From Clostridium_AD sp050717515 (lineage in GTDB: Bacteria; Bacillota; Clostridia; Clostridiales; Clostridiaceae), in contig NZ_JBOITL010000025.1 of NCBI RefSeq assembly GCF_050717515.1, forward strand, positions 62,001-126,000: 64,000 nucleotides of DNA, read 5' to 3'. The translations under genes were made by a program, and so were the position numbers. Under the pieces are notes generated by a model. The model did no database searches. It saw nothing but the letters and a program-made list of their open reading frames with translations, and had not been told where the DNA came from. Every line of letters begins with the position of its first letter. Positions within the stretch are counted from its first letter, which is position 1. This document shows, in pieces, positions 7,824 through 17,254 of the stretch.

Positions 7824-9272
7824 TTAAGACTTATTTATAGTATTTTTCTTATTTGATATCTTTGCAATTAAAGGTAAGATAAGTCCGAGTCCTAAAAGAA
7901 CAAATGGTGTTAATAAATTAAGTACAAGTTGGAAAGTATACTCTGATGTGTTTGGTTTTGCTTTTGGAAACATTCCCATGATACATGCAAATGCTGTAAA
8001 TGCAAAACACCACAACCCTATTATGAATGCTACCTTATCATTCTTTATAAATTTATATTCAGATGAGAATTTCTTTTTAGCAAAGCCTCTTAACGCCATA
8101 TATGCTAAGAATACCCACAAATACCTTATTGGCATAACAATTGAGTTTAGGTCTAATAACCAGTTGAATAGTGTATTCATATCTCCAATACCTAAGGCTG
8201 GTACAATTATTAAAATTCCAACTAAAACAGCAGTCATTTTGTATCCATTAATTGGAGCCCCATATTTATTTGTTTTCATTAGACTAGCAGGAATATATTT
8301 TTTATCTCCTTCTGCAAATAATATTTTTAAAGGAGCATCAATTGAAAATGCTAATGCAGAAATTTGAGCAAGCATATTCGCAATTGCATATAAGATTAAA
8401 AGCAAGTTTCCTACACCATAGTAGTTACCTAATGTTTTAAATGCATAGTACTGTCCATTCATTTTTAAATCTACTGGAATGTTATTTGCATCAAACATCA
8501 TTCCCATTGCAACTGAACCGAGTAGTGCTGATACTGCAACCATTATTGCAAGTACAATCATCCCCTTAGGAAAGTTTTTTGATGGATTTTTTGTATCGTT
8601 AACATAAGGGGCTATTTTTTCACAGCCACCTACTGCAAACACTAGCATAGATATTGTAGTAAAGTATGCAAAGTTAAAATCTGGTATAAATGATTTTAAT
8701 GTTATATGTGCTGTTGCAATTTTTACGCCTGTAATTGAAGGTGCTGCAATCATCATCACTATGTATAACATTGACATTACAAATACGGATATCCCTGCTA
8801 TGGTTCCTATTTTCTTCAAGGAATTAACACCTCTAGACGCAAACCATAAGAAAAAGAGAAATAGCAATAATGTTATTGATTGCAACACCAGTGGGCTGAA
8901 ACCTTTAATGAATTTCCCATTTTGTGTTGTTACCCAACCTAGTGCTATTAAAATTGACTGAGGTTTTTGTGCTAAATAGGGTACATGAACTACCCAATAA
9001 GTCCATCCTGCGAGATAAGCGAGTTTTGGACTCATTGTAGATTTTATCCATGTACTAACCCCTGCTTTACCATCTTTAAAAGTAGAACCTAATTCTCCTA
9101 CCATTAGTGCATAGGGTACAAAATATAATGAAATAATAAGTACCCATGATCCAACAACTTTTAAACCTTGATTGGCAAAGTTATTAACAACATTTCCAAA
9201 TCCCCATACCATAACAAAAGCTATAAGTGCAAGATTTTGCCACGTAAGTTTTTTAACTCCTGTCTCGTTCAT
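7824..9272 (-). CDS. APC-superfamily amino-acid permease/antiporter (GadC/YjeM-like)
   Basis: 482 residues with about twelve hydrophobic segments, starting at ATG 9272 with GGAGGG ten bases upstream; a TTG six codons earlier overlaps that ribosome-binding site and is rejected. The first helix reads LALIAFVMVWGFGNVVNNFANQG, which resembles the N-terminal half of glutamate:GABA-type antiporters, and GELGSTFKDGKAGVSTW matches the conserved loop after helix 2. It is similar in layout to the permease at 47305. The substrate cannot be read from sequence; an acidic or neutral amino-acid exchanger is most likely. Its 5' flank of about 400 bases holds a 13-bp inverted repeat. Confidence 0.82.
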   Translation of the reverse strand: MNETGVKKLTWQNLALIAFVMVWGFGNVVNNFANQGLKVVGSWVLIISLYFVPYALMVGELGSTFKDGKAGVSTWIKSTMSPKLAYLAGWTYWVVHVPYLAQKPQSILIALGWVTTQNGKFIKGFSPLVLQSITLLLFLFFLWFASRGVNSLKKIGTIAGISVFVMSMLYIVMMIAAPSITGVKIATAHITLKSFIPDFNFAYFTTISMLVFAVGGCEKIAPYVNDTKNPSKNFPKGMIVLAIMVAVSALLGSVAMGMMFDANNIPVDLKMNGQYYAFKTLGNYYGVGNLLLILYAIANMLAQISALAFSIDAPLKILFAEGDKKYIPASLMKTNKYGAPINGYKMTAVLVGILIIVPALGIGDMNTLFNWLLDLNSIVMPIRYLWVFLAYMALRGFAKKKFSSEYKFIKNDKVAFIIGLWCFAFTAFACIMGMFPKAKPNTSEYTFQLVLNLLTPFVLLGLGLILPLIAKISNKKNTINKS

Positions 9273-9700
9273 ATTATGAACTCCCTCCAATTAATTAATG
9301 ATTGTATTCAATCGTTTACAGCGACCATATTTAGCCAATTTTTTTTGATATCTATTTATAGTAACATTATTCGCGTATTTTTGCGATATTTAATGTCATT
9401 TTATTTTGAATTTGAATTATTGCATGTTATTTTTGAGTTCTTACTATGCTTTTTAAATAAATTGTGCTTTGTTAATTTTATTAGCAAAGCACAATTTGGT
9501 GTCAAAGTTTATAACCTCATGATGAATTTTAATATAATTTTAAATTTATTAAAAAAATATTTATAAAACATGGAGAAGAGAATAGATTTGTAGTATACTT
9601 AACTCAGAAATGATACCACAAATTACAATCATATTTAAAATTATACAAACTATAATATAATTAATTAAATATGAAAACTATGGGGACTCGGGAGGAATAT
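9273..9700. other. Divergent intergenic region between permease and amidase
   Basis: AT-rich spacer without a supported gene. It contains the inverted repeat at 9459-9497 and the ribosome-binding sites of both flanking genes; no riboswitch class was recognised. Confidence 0.6.
9459..9497. promoter_or_regulatory. Perfect 13-bp inverted repeat
   Basis: AAATTGTGCTTTG (9459-9471) and CAAAGCACAATTT (9485-9497) flank a 13-base spacer between two divergent genes. There is no following T run, so an operator or RNA hairpin is more likely than a terminator. Confidence 0.55.
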
Positions 9701-11479
9701 ATGAAAAATATCTTTAAATCAATTATGTTAATGATTTTAACTTTTGCATTGTGTATACCTATGCAAATAATAGTTAAGGCTAGTACGTATACGGATATAG
9801 GGGTTAAAAATAATGTGGTAGTAAGTAAACCTTGGACAGTGAGTTTTAATAAATCACTTAGCTCTAATACTGTGAATACCACAAATATTAAGGTTCTTGG
9901 AGAGGCGAATAAAAACATAGATATTGATGTTAGTTTAGCTAATAACAATAAAAATGTAATAGTAAGGCCTATAAAGAATTATGAAGCTAATAAGGAATAC
10001 ACTTTGATTGTGACAGAAAAGGTTAAGTCTGCAGATGGGAAGGTTCTTCCGAAAGAAGTCAGGATGAATTTTAATACTGAAAGTGCAGCTACAAAGCCAA
10101 GTGAGTTTACTGTATGCATTGATCCAGCTCAGTACTATAAAGACATAACTGGTGAAAATGGTGCTAAGGCTAAGGATGTAAACTTAAATACAGCGTTAAA
10201 ACTAGGCAATATCCTAAAAACAAGGGGATTCAATGTAGTATATACTAGAGACAGTGATTCAGTATCTTGGGACAAGCTTAACGAGGATAATGCAAAAGCT
10301 GCAATAGCTAACAAGGCAAAGGCCGATGTATTTTTAAGCATAAATACCAATTCATATTCTTCAGACACTGCAAATGGTATTGAAACATATTATCTATCTG
10401 ATATTAGTAATAATAATAAGGTATTAGCAGGGTTAATGCAAACCGAACTTATAAAAGCAACAGAAGCTAAAGATAGGGGAATAAAAGCGGCAAGTAACGA
10501 AGAAAATTTGGCAATATTAAATAAGACAAGCTGCCCTGGGGTAGTTTTGGAATTAGGATTTCTAAGTAATCCAGAAGAAGAGATATTATTAACTAGTGCA
10601 GATTATCAAAATAACGCTGCAAAGGCTATAGCTAATGGGCTAATGAAATATGCGGGTTTTGCAAATACAGACACTAGTTATGATTCTCTTTTTCAAATAT
10701 CTTCAGTGGCAGATATAAGTGTTAATTTAGAAATTGGTGGCAAATATACATTTCCTAAAACTGTACTGGCTACTATGAGTAATAACTCAAAAAAAGAGGT
10801 TGGAGTAGAATGGCTTCAAGATTTAGTTTCTTTTACTAAGTCAGGTACTTATACCTATGAAGGAGTTATAAAAAATTATAATAAGAAAGTTAAAGTTACA
10901 ATTAATGTAAAAGAGGCAGTTAAAAACAAGTATAGTGTAGTTTTAGACGCAGGGCATGGAGGAGCAGATTCAGGAGCAGTAGGACAAATGGGTACTAAAG
11001 AAAAGACTATAGTACTGGCAATTACTTTAAAAGTAGGAAATATATTAGCTAAGAATGGTGTGGGAGTCACATACACAAGAACAACTGATAAAACTCAGGG
11101 TCTTCAAGAAAAATGTGATGTTTCAAATAATGCTAAACCAAATTATTTTGTAAGTATTCATGCAAACAGCTATTCAGCTTCTACAGTTAGTGGCATCGAG
11201 ACTTTCTATAATAGTGGTAGCGCAGCCGGACAAAAACTAGCTCAGGCTGTTCAGACTGAATTGATTAAAGCGACTGGAAGAGTAGATAGAAAGATTAAAA
11301 CTGCAGGTTTTTATGTTTTAAAAAATACCGATGCTACTGCTATATTGGTAGAAACATCCTTTGTTTCTAATCCAACAGAGGAAAAACTATTAGTTACACA
11401 GGCTTATCAAACAAAGTTAGCTCAGGCGATTTCAACGGGAATTCTTAAGAGTTTAGGAATAACTAGAATAGTATTTTAA
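9701..11479 (+). CDS. Exported N-acetylmuramoyl-L-alanine amidase with tandem Amidase_3 domains, first one degenerate
   Basis: 592 residues from ATG 9701 with CGGGAGG seven bases before. A signal peptide (1-27) is followed by an SbsA-like Ig domain (about 30-125) and an Amidase_3-like repeat (about 138-315) whose zinc ligands are altered: DPAQ (141-144) where DAGH is expected and SINTNS instead of SIHANS. A bacterial Ig-like (Big_4 type) domain follows (about 325-405), then a complete Amidase_3 domain (about 412-590) with LDAGHGGADSGA (His419), SIHANS and VETSFVSNP. Only the second domain should cleave the muramoyl-alanine bond; the first may bind wall. It acts outside the membrane in wall turnover. 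Confidence 0.9.
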   Translation: MKNIFKSIMLMILTFALCIPMQIIVKASTYTDIGVKNNVVVSKPWTVSFNKSLSSNTVNTTNIKVLGEANKNIDIDVSLANNNKNVIVRPIKNYEANKEYTLIVTEKVKSADGKVLPKEVRMNFNTESAATKPSEFTVCIDPAQYYKDITGENGAKAKDVNLNTALKLGNILKTRGFNVVYTRDSDSVSWDKLNEDNAKAAIANKAKADVFLSINTNSYSSDTANGIETYYLSDISNNNKVLAGLMQTELIKATEAKDRGIKAASNEENLAILNKTSCPGVVLELGFLSNPEEEILLTSADYQNNAAKAIANGLMKYAGFANTDTSYDSLFQISSVADISVNLEIGGKYTFPKTVLATMSNNSKKEVGVEWLQDLVSFTKSGTYTYEGVIKNYNKKVKVTINVKEAVKNKYSVVLDAGHGGADSGAVGQMGTKEKTIVLAITLKVGNILAKNGVGVTYTRTTDKTQGLQEKCDVSNNAKPNYFVSIHANSYSASTVSGIETFYNSGSAAGQKLAQAVQTELIKATGRVDRKIKTAGFYVLKNTDATAILVETSFVSNPTEEKLLVTQAYQTKLAQAISTGILKSLGITRIVF

Positions 11480-11524
11480 AGTATAAATTATGTTGAAAAA
11501 GAGTGGAATATAAAATATAATGGT

Positions 11525-11577
11525 ACCTATAGGAAGGACACTTTGAAAAAAAGTATTTGGACTATAGGTATTTTTTT
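11525..11577 (+). terminator. Intrinsic terminator after the amidase
   Basis: ACCTATAG and CTATAGGT arms enclose a 29-base loop with internal pairing, followed by seven T. Confidence 0.65.
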
Positions 11578-11642
11578 CGTTACTAATATACAAAATTTTA
11601 TTTATGGCAAAGAATATAAAGTAGATATGCAATAAGTATTAG

Positions 11643-11672
11643 TTGATTATATGTCGTTAATACTGATATAAT
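11643..11672 (+). promoter_or_regulatory. Sigma-A-type promoter of the permease
   Basis: TTGATT (11643-11648), 18-base spacer, TATAAT (11667-11672). The predicted start near 11679 falls just before the first arm of the leader structure. Confidence 0.6.
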
Positions 11673-11681
11673 CATACTAAT

Positions 11682-11750
11682 AATGACACCTTACTCTTGA
11701 ATCTTTGTTGGGTTCAGATACAACAATTATATCGGAAGGAGGGCGTCATT
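11682..11750 (+). ncRNA. Candidate structured 5' leader of the permease mRNA
   Basis: AATGAC-A-CC (11682-11690) can pair with GG-GC-GTCATT (11742-11750), closing a domain that contains the hairpin TTGTTG/CAACAA (11705-11710 with 11721-11726) and an exposed GGAAGGAGG. No known riboswitch class was recognised. The structure could mask or expose translation signals; this is a hand-folded inference. Confidence 0.35.
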
Positions 11751-11785
11751 ACTTTTTATATAGACATAAGGGAGGAATTTGTTTA

Positions 11786-13207
11786 ATGGCAGAAGAAGAT
11801 AAGAAATTAGGACTTGGGTTACTTGTTGCTTTAGGGATAGGTACTATGATTGCATCAGGTATTTTTAATAGCCCTACTGACTTAATAGTAACAACAAATC
11901 CAATGGCAGTTCTCATTTCATGGGGTATTGGAGTTTTTGGTGTAATAATGCTGGGACTGGTATTTTATTTGCTCTCAAATAAGAAACCAGAGTTAAAAGG
12001 TGGAATTTATTCCTATGCTAAAGAAGGCTTTGGTGATTTTATAGGCTTTAATTCAGCGTGGGGTTACTTTACAAGTTCTTTCATTGGTAATGTTGCATTT
12101 GTTATTTTAATTTTTAAGACTATAAATAGTTTAATTGGAGAAGGATATTCAATGCCACCTATTTTAGCATTTTCACTTGCATCTATCCTTTTGTGGATAT
12201 ATTATTTTGTAATAGCGAGGGGCATTAAACAAGCTGGTATACTGAATTTAATAGTTACAATTGGTAAAGTTATACCACTACTTTTAGTAATTATATTTGG
12301 TTTTTCAGCCTTTAAATTAGGTATTTTTAATGTGGAAAATTGGCAGACAATTTTAGCATCCAATGGAAATACCGCTAGTTTAGGAAAACAGATAAGTGGA
12401 GCAATGGGAACAATTTTATGGTGCTTCGTAGGTGTTGAAGGTTTAGTAGTTTTGTCTCAAAGAGCGGAATCCCAAATAGTGGTTGGAAAAGGAACAATAA
12501 TTTCACTCATTATAACAGCAACACTTTATATATCAATATCTATATTGTCAATGGGTATAATACCTGCTAAGGATTTAGTTGCAGCGCAAACACCACTGGC
12601 AGCAGTTCTCGCACAAACTGCATTGGGAAGTTCCGGAGCTATTATAGTTAAAGTGGGAATTTTAATTTCTCTTATGGGTGCTTTGCTTTGCTGGTTTTTG
12701 CTAACTACAGAAATTTTGTATACTCCAGCAGCACAGGATGGGCTAATGCCTAAGTGGTTTAAAGTGAATAATGATAAAAATGTACCTATAAATGCTCTTT
12801 TATTTTCAATTGTGGCAACACAAATAGGTCTTCTAGCTATGCTTTCGGAAGCTTTGCAAAAGGCTTATTACATTGCCACACATATTTGTACAACAAATAT
12901 ATTAATACCATATTTGTTATCTTCTATGTTTGCATTTCAGGTATTTAATAAAGAAAGTGGACATATTAAGGAGAAAATTATAGCAGTACTCGCATGTATA
13001 TATTCAATTTATGTTATATATGCAGTAGGAATTGGATATTTAGGACTAGCATTTATAATTTATGCATTAGGGATAGGGTTTTACTTAAAAGCTAAAAAAG
13101 AGAAAAATGAAGTCATTATTAAGAGGGAAAAGGTGGCAATGATAGCTATGGTTATAATAGCCATAGTTATGATAGTAGCGGCGGCTACGGGCAAGATTTC
13201 TGTTTAA
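11786..13207 (+). CDS. Basic amino-acid/polyamine antiporter family permease
   Basis: 473 residues with about twelve membrane segments. ATG 11786 is preferred because GGGAGG lies ten bases upstream and the protein then begins MAEEDKKLGLGLLVALGIGT, the usual short cytosolic tail before helix 1 of APA-family exchangers; an in-frame start at 11705 would add 27 unlikely residues inside the leader. MIASGIFNSPTDL corresponds to the substrate-binding unwound part of helix 1, and KKPELKGGIYSYAKEGFG to the loop after helix 2. Family members exchange arginine, ornithine, lysine or agmatine; which applies here cannot be read. Confidence 0.82.
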   Translation: MAEEDKKLGLGLLVALGIGTMIASGIFNSPTDLIVTTNPMAVLISWGIGVFGVIMLGLVFYLLSNKKPELKGGIYSYAKEGFGDFIGFNSAWGYFTSSFIGNVAFVILIFKTINSLIGEGYSMPPILAFSLASILLWIYYFVIARGIKQAGILNLIVTIGKVIPLLLVIIFGFSAFKLGIFNVENWQTILASNGNTASLGKQISGAMGTILWCFVGVEGLVVLSQRAESQIVVGKGTIISLIITATLYISISILSMGIIPAKDLVAAQTPLAAVLAQTALGSSGAIIVKVGILISLMGALLCWFLLTTEILYTPAAQDGLMPKWFKVNNDKNVPINALLFSIVATQIGLLAMLSEALQKAYYIATHICTTNILIPYLLSSMFAFQVFNKESGHIKEKIIAVLACIYSIYVIYAVGIGYLGLAFIIYALGIGFYLKAKKEKNEVIIKREKVAMIAMVIIAIVMIVAAATGKISV

Positions 13208-13355
13208 CGACATTTCAGAAGGAAGTCTCCCACTTCTATGAGTGGGGGTAATATGCTATAACAAAAAGAAAACTTCAGTGGGAGGATAACAATTGAGAAT
13301 TGTTATCTACTCCAGAGCCCTACAAGGGGGTAAATCTCCTTCTGAAGTCGTTAAA
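13203..13355. mobile_element. Closed multi-hairpin element, possible IS200/IS605-type palindromic remnant
   Basis: The ends TTTAACGACATTTCAGAAGGA (split here as TTTAACGAC + ATTTCAGAAGGA, 13203-13223) and TCCTTCTGAAGTCGTTAAA (13337-13355) are inverted repeats differing by a two-base insertion. They enclose three hairpins: CCCACT/AGTGGG (13229-13246), GGATAACAATT/AATTGTTATC (about 13282-13308) and CCCTACAAGGGG (13318-13329). The permease stop codon lies in the left arm. There is no reading frame inside. The layout resembles the subterminal hairpins of IS200/IS605 elements or a MITE derived from them; a structured 3'-UTR RNA is the alternative. Confidence 0.45.
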
Positions 13356-13423
13356 TGTAGCATCGCAGATGATGATTTAATAATATTTAGAACTTGTTGA
13401 GATAAAACAGCAAGGAGTAATAT

Positions 13424-13476
13424 AAAGGGCTGTGTCAAAACAGAATTATTTTCTGTTTTGACACAGCCCTTTTTTA
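13424..13476. terminator. Strong bidirectional terminator between convergent genes
   Basis: AAAGGGCTGTGTCAAAACAG and CTGTTTTGACACAGCCCTTT form a nearly perfect stem with a small loop and T runs on both strands, serving the permease and the DUF3048 gene. Confidence 0.93.
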
Positions 13477-13531
13477 TTTTCTCAATAAACTATAGAATAA
13501 ACATAGCAACTAAAGTTGTAACTGCCAGCCT

Positions 13532-14557
13532 TTATTTAATATCTACTTTGGAACTTTTATCTACAATATTCCACCAAGTCTTCCCAGGGTTTAATGGTAA
13601 ATCATTACCGTCCTCATCGGTTAGAAGAGTTTGCGAAGTTGCATTTTTCTTAGACCAGTGCATTTTAACAAACTTACCATTGCTAATAACATAACCATTT
13701 CCATTGCCTACAAGAGCAATGTCTAAATGAAGTTCATCCTTTTGTGTTTTTATGGAAGTGATTTGCACCACTATATTTTTAAAGGCTAAGGGAAGCTTAT
13801 TTTCTTTATTAATTGAAGACACTTTATCCATGCTCTTAAAGTAAAGACCATCTTTATAGGCATAACTAGTGTTATAAAGGTTGTTTATTCTTAAAAATAC
13901 ATTTGTAGCTGGCGAAAGTTTATCGCTATCCCAATAGATTTTGTCAAATTTTAAATTTACAATAGGAGCTTTTACATATTTTTTTGTTTTAACAAGCTCT
14001 CTTAATTTTTCCGTAGAAGTATAAAGATTATGAGGAGCTTTCCTTTGGTTATCTCGCCAATAAGTAGAAGCATAGGCCATTTCATTCATACTCATTAAAT
14101 TTTCGTTTTTAATTTCGTCTAGAGCCTCTTGGCTGCCTCCACAATGAGCAAAGGGAAGGTTATATTCTTTTGAAATATCTAAGAAATAAGATCTGGCACT
14201 TCTAATTGGTCCAATCTTCTTAGCATCGCCGCTCTGAAATAATGCAATGAATCTTGGGGTTCCACCTTCAGCCAGGGTTTCATATACTATATCTGCAGCG
14301 TTTATTCCCGATTGAGGTCTTGCAGCTTCTGAGTTTTCAACTATGGCAAGTACAGCAATATTATCTAATATTTCTTTTTTTACATCTTCACCTGTATAGG
14401 GGGCAAAGTATTTTTGCTGGATTTTAACAGGGGCCTCTATTTTTGTAGGTTTTGATGGGCTAGGAGTAGTACCAGGTTCAGCTTTTTTGGTACAACCCTC
14501 TACAACAAAGCACATTGAAATAATTATACATAATAATAGCTTAGACTTATTTTTCAA
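13532..14557 (-). CDS. DUF3048-domain lipoprotein (YerB-like)
   Basis: 341 residues. The TTG at 14557 is chosen because AAGGAG lies eight bases upstream; the ATG three codons earlier directly abuts that site. The N-terminus is a lipoprotein signal with lipobox VVEGC followed by a Pro/Thr/Ser-rich spacer, so the protein is anchored to the outer face of the membrane. The body carries DUF3048 features: ARPQSGINAADIVYETLAEGG, GDAKKIGPIRSARSYF and the C-terminal region ending in NPGKTWWNIV. YerB of Bacillus is the named relative; the biochemical role is unknown. It faces the permease gene across a shared terminator. Confidence 0.88.
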   Translation of the reverse strand: MKNKSKLLLCIIISMCFVVEGCTKKAEPGTTPSPSKPTKIEAPVKIQQKYFAPYTGEDVKKEILDNIAVLAIVENSEAARPQSGINAADIVYETLAEGGTPRFIALFQSGDAKKIGPIRSARSYFLDISKEYNLPFAHCGGSQEALDEIKNENLMSMNEMAYASTYWRDNQRKAPHNLYTSTEKLRELVKTKKYVKAPIVNLKFDKIYWDSDKLSPATNVFLRINNLYNTSYAYKDGLYFKSMDKVSSINKENKLPLAFKNIVVQITSIKTQKDELHLDIALVGNGNGYVISNGKFVKMHWSKKNATSQTLLTDEDGNDLPLNPGKTWWNIVDKSSKVDIK

Positions 14558-14860
14558 ATTAAACATCTCCTTAACAAATTCAAAAATAGTAAGAGTGTTA
14601 CTTCTTGTATCACTACTGTACATGATACAAAAGGAAAAACATTCTTTCCTCTATTTTAAACTATTCGAATTATGGTGTATATAGTAGCAGGATTATATTA
14701 ATAATACACCCAAAAGGTTAAAAAAATTCTAAATAACATTATAATTATATATATGTATGCAAATATGGTATTATATATATTAAATGTATAATATTATTTA
14801 GAAGTGTAATTTTTGTGAGTTTAATTTTAGATGTACTAATAAATAGGGGGAATAAATCTT

Positions 14861-16399
14861 ATGGAAAACCTTAATGAAAAAATAGTTTTGAATTTTTACC
14901 TAGAGCAAATAGAAAATGATAATATTGAGTTTTTAAAAAACAAAAATAAATATAAGGAAATAGTAAAAAGTCTAGTTTTAGAGCTTCGGGATGAAGACAA
15001 CATGCATAATAAAATAGAAATATCTAAAAAGTTGTGGAAAATTTTATTTGAAGCAGCTATGAGCTACATAGATTCTGACAAACGAGGATATGATGATTTA
15101 TTTAAATTTTTCGATAAATATGTTAATTTTGAGGAGCTTATATTTGCTTCTGATTCTTTTTATAGAGATCATACTCTTCATTGTCTGTGGGTATATTTCT
15201 TAGGTGAATACATAATAAAACATAAGGAATTTAGCTTTATGTTAGAAAATATGTATAAGGAAAATAATCGTCTTACAAAATGGTTAAATAATCTTGAGGA
15301 ATGTAATGAATATGATATATTTACTGAAATGATATCTTTAATGAAACAAGTGATAAATATTAAAGCCGATGATTCCATTAGATGTGTCTCTGCGCTTACC
15401 CATGATTTAGGGTATCCTATAAAAAAAATAAGCAAAATCAATAAGTGTATAAAAGAAATTCTTCCTCATTTTTCTATAAATAACTATGATGAATTTAATT
15501 TTAATTATACAGAAATACAACAAAAATTTATTGAGGACTTAATTAATTTTATAAGCATTGATATTAATAATGACTTTAATGTTACAATGGATACTATTGA
15601 TACTAAAAATCTAATTGAAAGAGTGTTGGAATTTATTAAAGAAGAGAATATTATGAAAGTAAATCACGAGGAGTTATTAAAAGTTACAGAAGAGGAAAAG
15701 TTAATTTTAAAAAAAATGCTTAAACTGACTCCTAAGATCTTTAACAACGTTTCAAGTCGCATGAGATATTTTAACGATTTTGAACAGTATAATCACGGCA
15801 TAATGAGTGCTTATTTGTTAATGAAAACCGTAAGCTCTTTTAGCAAGTTAAAATTAAGCTATATAGATTATGCAAATGTACCATCACGCGGTATTGATTT
15901 TTGTGATATTATCTCTAAACAAAATATTTTGAAGGCTATAACGGACCATACAAGTAGCTTATATCAAATAAAGTCTATTGAAGATCATTCATCTTTCTTA
16001 ACACTTATAGATGAATTAGAAGAATTCTCTAGAATTTCTAGAGCAAATCAAAACAGACAGTATATTAACGAATTCTGCAAAACAAATATTTACATAGAGG
16101 ATGCTGTGTTTAGAATTGATTTTACCTTCGATAACATTAAAATTGATAATTTAGATCCTGAACATGCCTTTAAAGCAAGATGCCACCGCTTCTTAAGCTT
16201 ATTTGACATTACAGATATGGATGAAAACCTAAAAATTAAATTAAGATGTATTGGAAAACTTCCTTACGATAACAGTATATATGAACTAGAAATTAGAAGA
16301 AAGTTTGCTAATATTACTGTAAATGCGGTAGAACAAGATATTCCTACTTATTTAAAATCTAATCAGTTCTACTGTAAAGAAGAATATATAAATATGTAA
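14861..16399 (+). CDS. HD-superfamily-like protein of unknown function
   Basis: 512 residues, mostly helical, with no signal peptide or membrane segment. A spaced histidine/aspartate pattern typical of HD metal-dependent phosphohydrolases is visible: RDHTLH (His104), SALTHDLGYP (His181-Asp182), QYNHG (His312) and ITDHTSS (His363). HD enzymes hydrolyse nucleotides or cyclic dinucleotides; no GYP motif or partner domain points to a substrate. It stands alone with its own AT-rich promoter region and terminator. A divergent, possibly non-catalytic HD scaffold is the main alternative. Confidence 0.6.
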   Translation: MENLNEKIVLNFYLEQIENDNIEFLKNKNKYKEIVKSLVLELRDEDNMHNKIEISKKLWKILFEAAMSYIDSDKRGYDDLFKFFDKYVNFEELIFASDSFYRDHTLHCLWVYFLGEYIIKHKEFSFMLENMYKENNRLTKWLNNLEECNEYDIFTEMISLMKQVINIKADDSIRCVSALTHDLGYPIKKISKINKCIKEILPHFSINNYDEFNFNYTEIQQKFIEDLINFISIDINNDFNVTMDTIDTKNLIERVLEFIKEENIMKVNHEELLKVTEEEKLILKKMLKLTPKIFNNVSSRMRYFNDFEQYNHGIMSAYLLMKTVSSFSKLKLSYIDYANVPSRGIDFCDIISKQNILKAITDHTSSLYQIKSIEDHSSFLTLIDELEEFSRISRANQNRQYINEFCKTNIYIEDAVFRIDFTFDNIKIDNLDPEHAFKARCHRFLSLFDITDMDENLKIKLRCIGKLPYDNSIYELEIRRKFANITVNAVEQDIPTYLKSNQFYCKEEYINM

Positions 16400-16443
16400 A
16401 GTTACATCTAGCACTAGGGTAACTCTTGATTTTTAGACAGGAA

Positions 16444-16485
16444 ACAACAATGAAATGCTATAGTTATAGCATTTCATTGTTGTTT
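16444..16485. terminator. Hairpin terminator after the HD protein gene
   Basis: A perfect 20-bp inverted repeat (16444-16463 with 16466-16485; arms contain AATGAAATGC and GCATTTCATT) with a two-base centre. T-rich tails are short on both strands. Confidence 0.7.
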
Positions 16486-16615
16486 ATAAGGGGCAATCAA
16501 TTATTATTCCTAAGGTTAGGTTGTAGTATTAGAAATTAATAGGTTGTGATATAATAAAAATAAATTTAAATTTAGAACAAAAAATATAGATAAATTTAAG
16601 GAGATAAATAACAAT

Positions 16616-17158
16616 ATGGATAGATTAATAAAGATTAATACTAAAGAGGATATATTTGCAGAATATAAAAATACACCAATCAGTGTTTTATTAGAATACC
16701 ATAACTTAAACACCCACTATGAAGCTGTAAGTAGTCCACAGATGTTAATAGGAATGTGCATGGATAATAGAAAATATCTTCATATACCAGACAATTTCGC
16801 ATATATCATTCGTTCTGGTGGAGGAACTTTGCGATTTAGTGAATTTAAGGTTTCTTATACAATAGCAATAGGAAAAATTAAAACTATTGCACTTATAGCT
16901 CATAATCATTGTGGAATGGTTAATCTGATGTCGAAAAGGGAGCAGTTTATTCAGGGACTTGTTGATGTAGTGGGCTGGGATAGGCAAAGGGCAGAAGATC
17001 ATTTCATGAATTTTGCTCCAATGTTTGAGATTGGTAATGAGATAGAGTTTGTTTTGGAAGAGGCGAAGAGACTAAGAAATAAATACCCTAATATTTTGAT
17101 AGCACCACTTTATTATAATCTAGATGACAATCTCTTATATTTGATTAATGAGGATTAA
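16616..17158 (+). CDS. Beta-carbonic-anhydrase-like protein
   Basis: 180 residues. The zinc and catalytic signature of beta-class carbonic anhydrases is present: GMCMDNR with Cys48, Asp50 and Arg52, RSGGG, and HNHCGM with His96 and Cys99. Together Cys48, His96 and Cys99 make a Cys2His zinc site. Members reversibly hydrate CO2 in the cytosol, although some of the short clade-D-like proteins have other hydrolase activities. AAGGAG lies upstream of the ATG. The final 50 residues are less conserved, so the class is firm and the activity likely. Confidence 0.82.
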   Translation: MDRLIKINTKEDIFAEYKNTPISVLLEYHNLNTHYEAVSSPQMLIGMCMDNRKYLHIPDNFAYIIRSGGGTLRFSEFKVSYTIAIGKIKTIALIAHNHCGMVNLMSKREQFIQGLVDVVGWDRQRAEDHFMNFAPMFEIGNEIEFVLEEAKRLRNKYPNILIAPLYYNLDDNLLYLINED

Positions 17159-17254
17159 AAAGTTTAACCTTTACCTTGCCATTGAATTTATTATAATGTA
17201 AAGTAGTAAGAGAAACAATTTTAAAAGCGAGCTAGCTACGAAGGGGAGGGTAAA

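Noticed and set aside
13424..13476. GGGCTGTGTCAAAA read as a transposon inverted end
   Set aside because: The two arms adjoin with a tiny loop and T runs on both strands between convergent genes, so a bidirectional terminator is sufficient.
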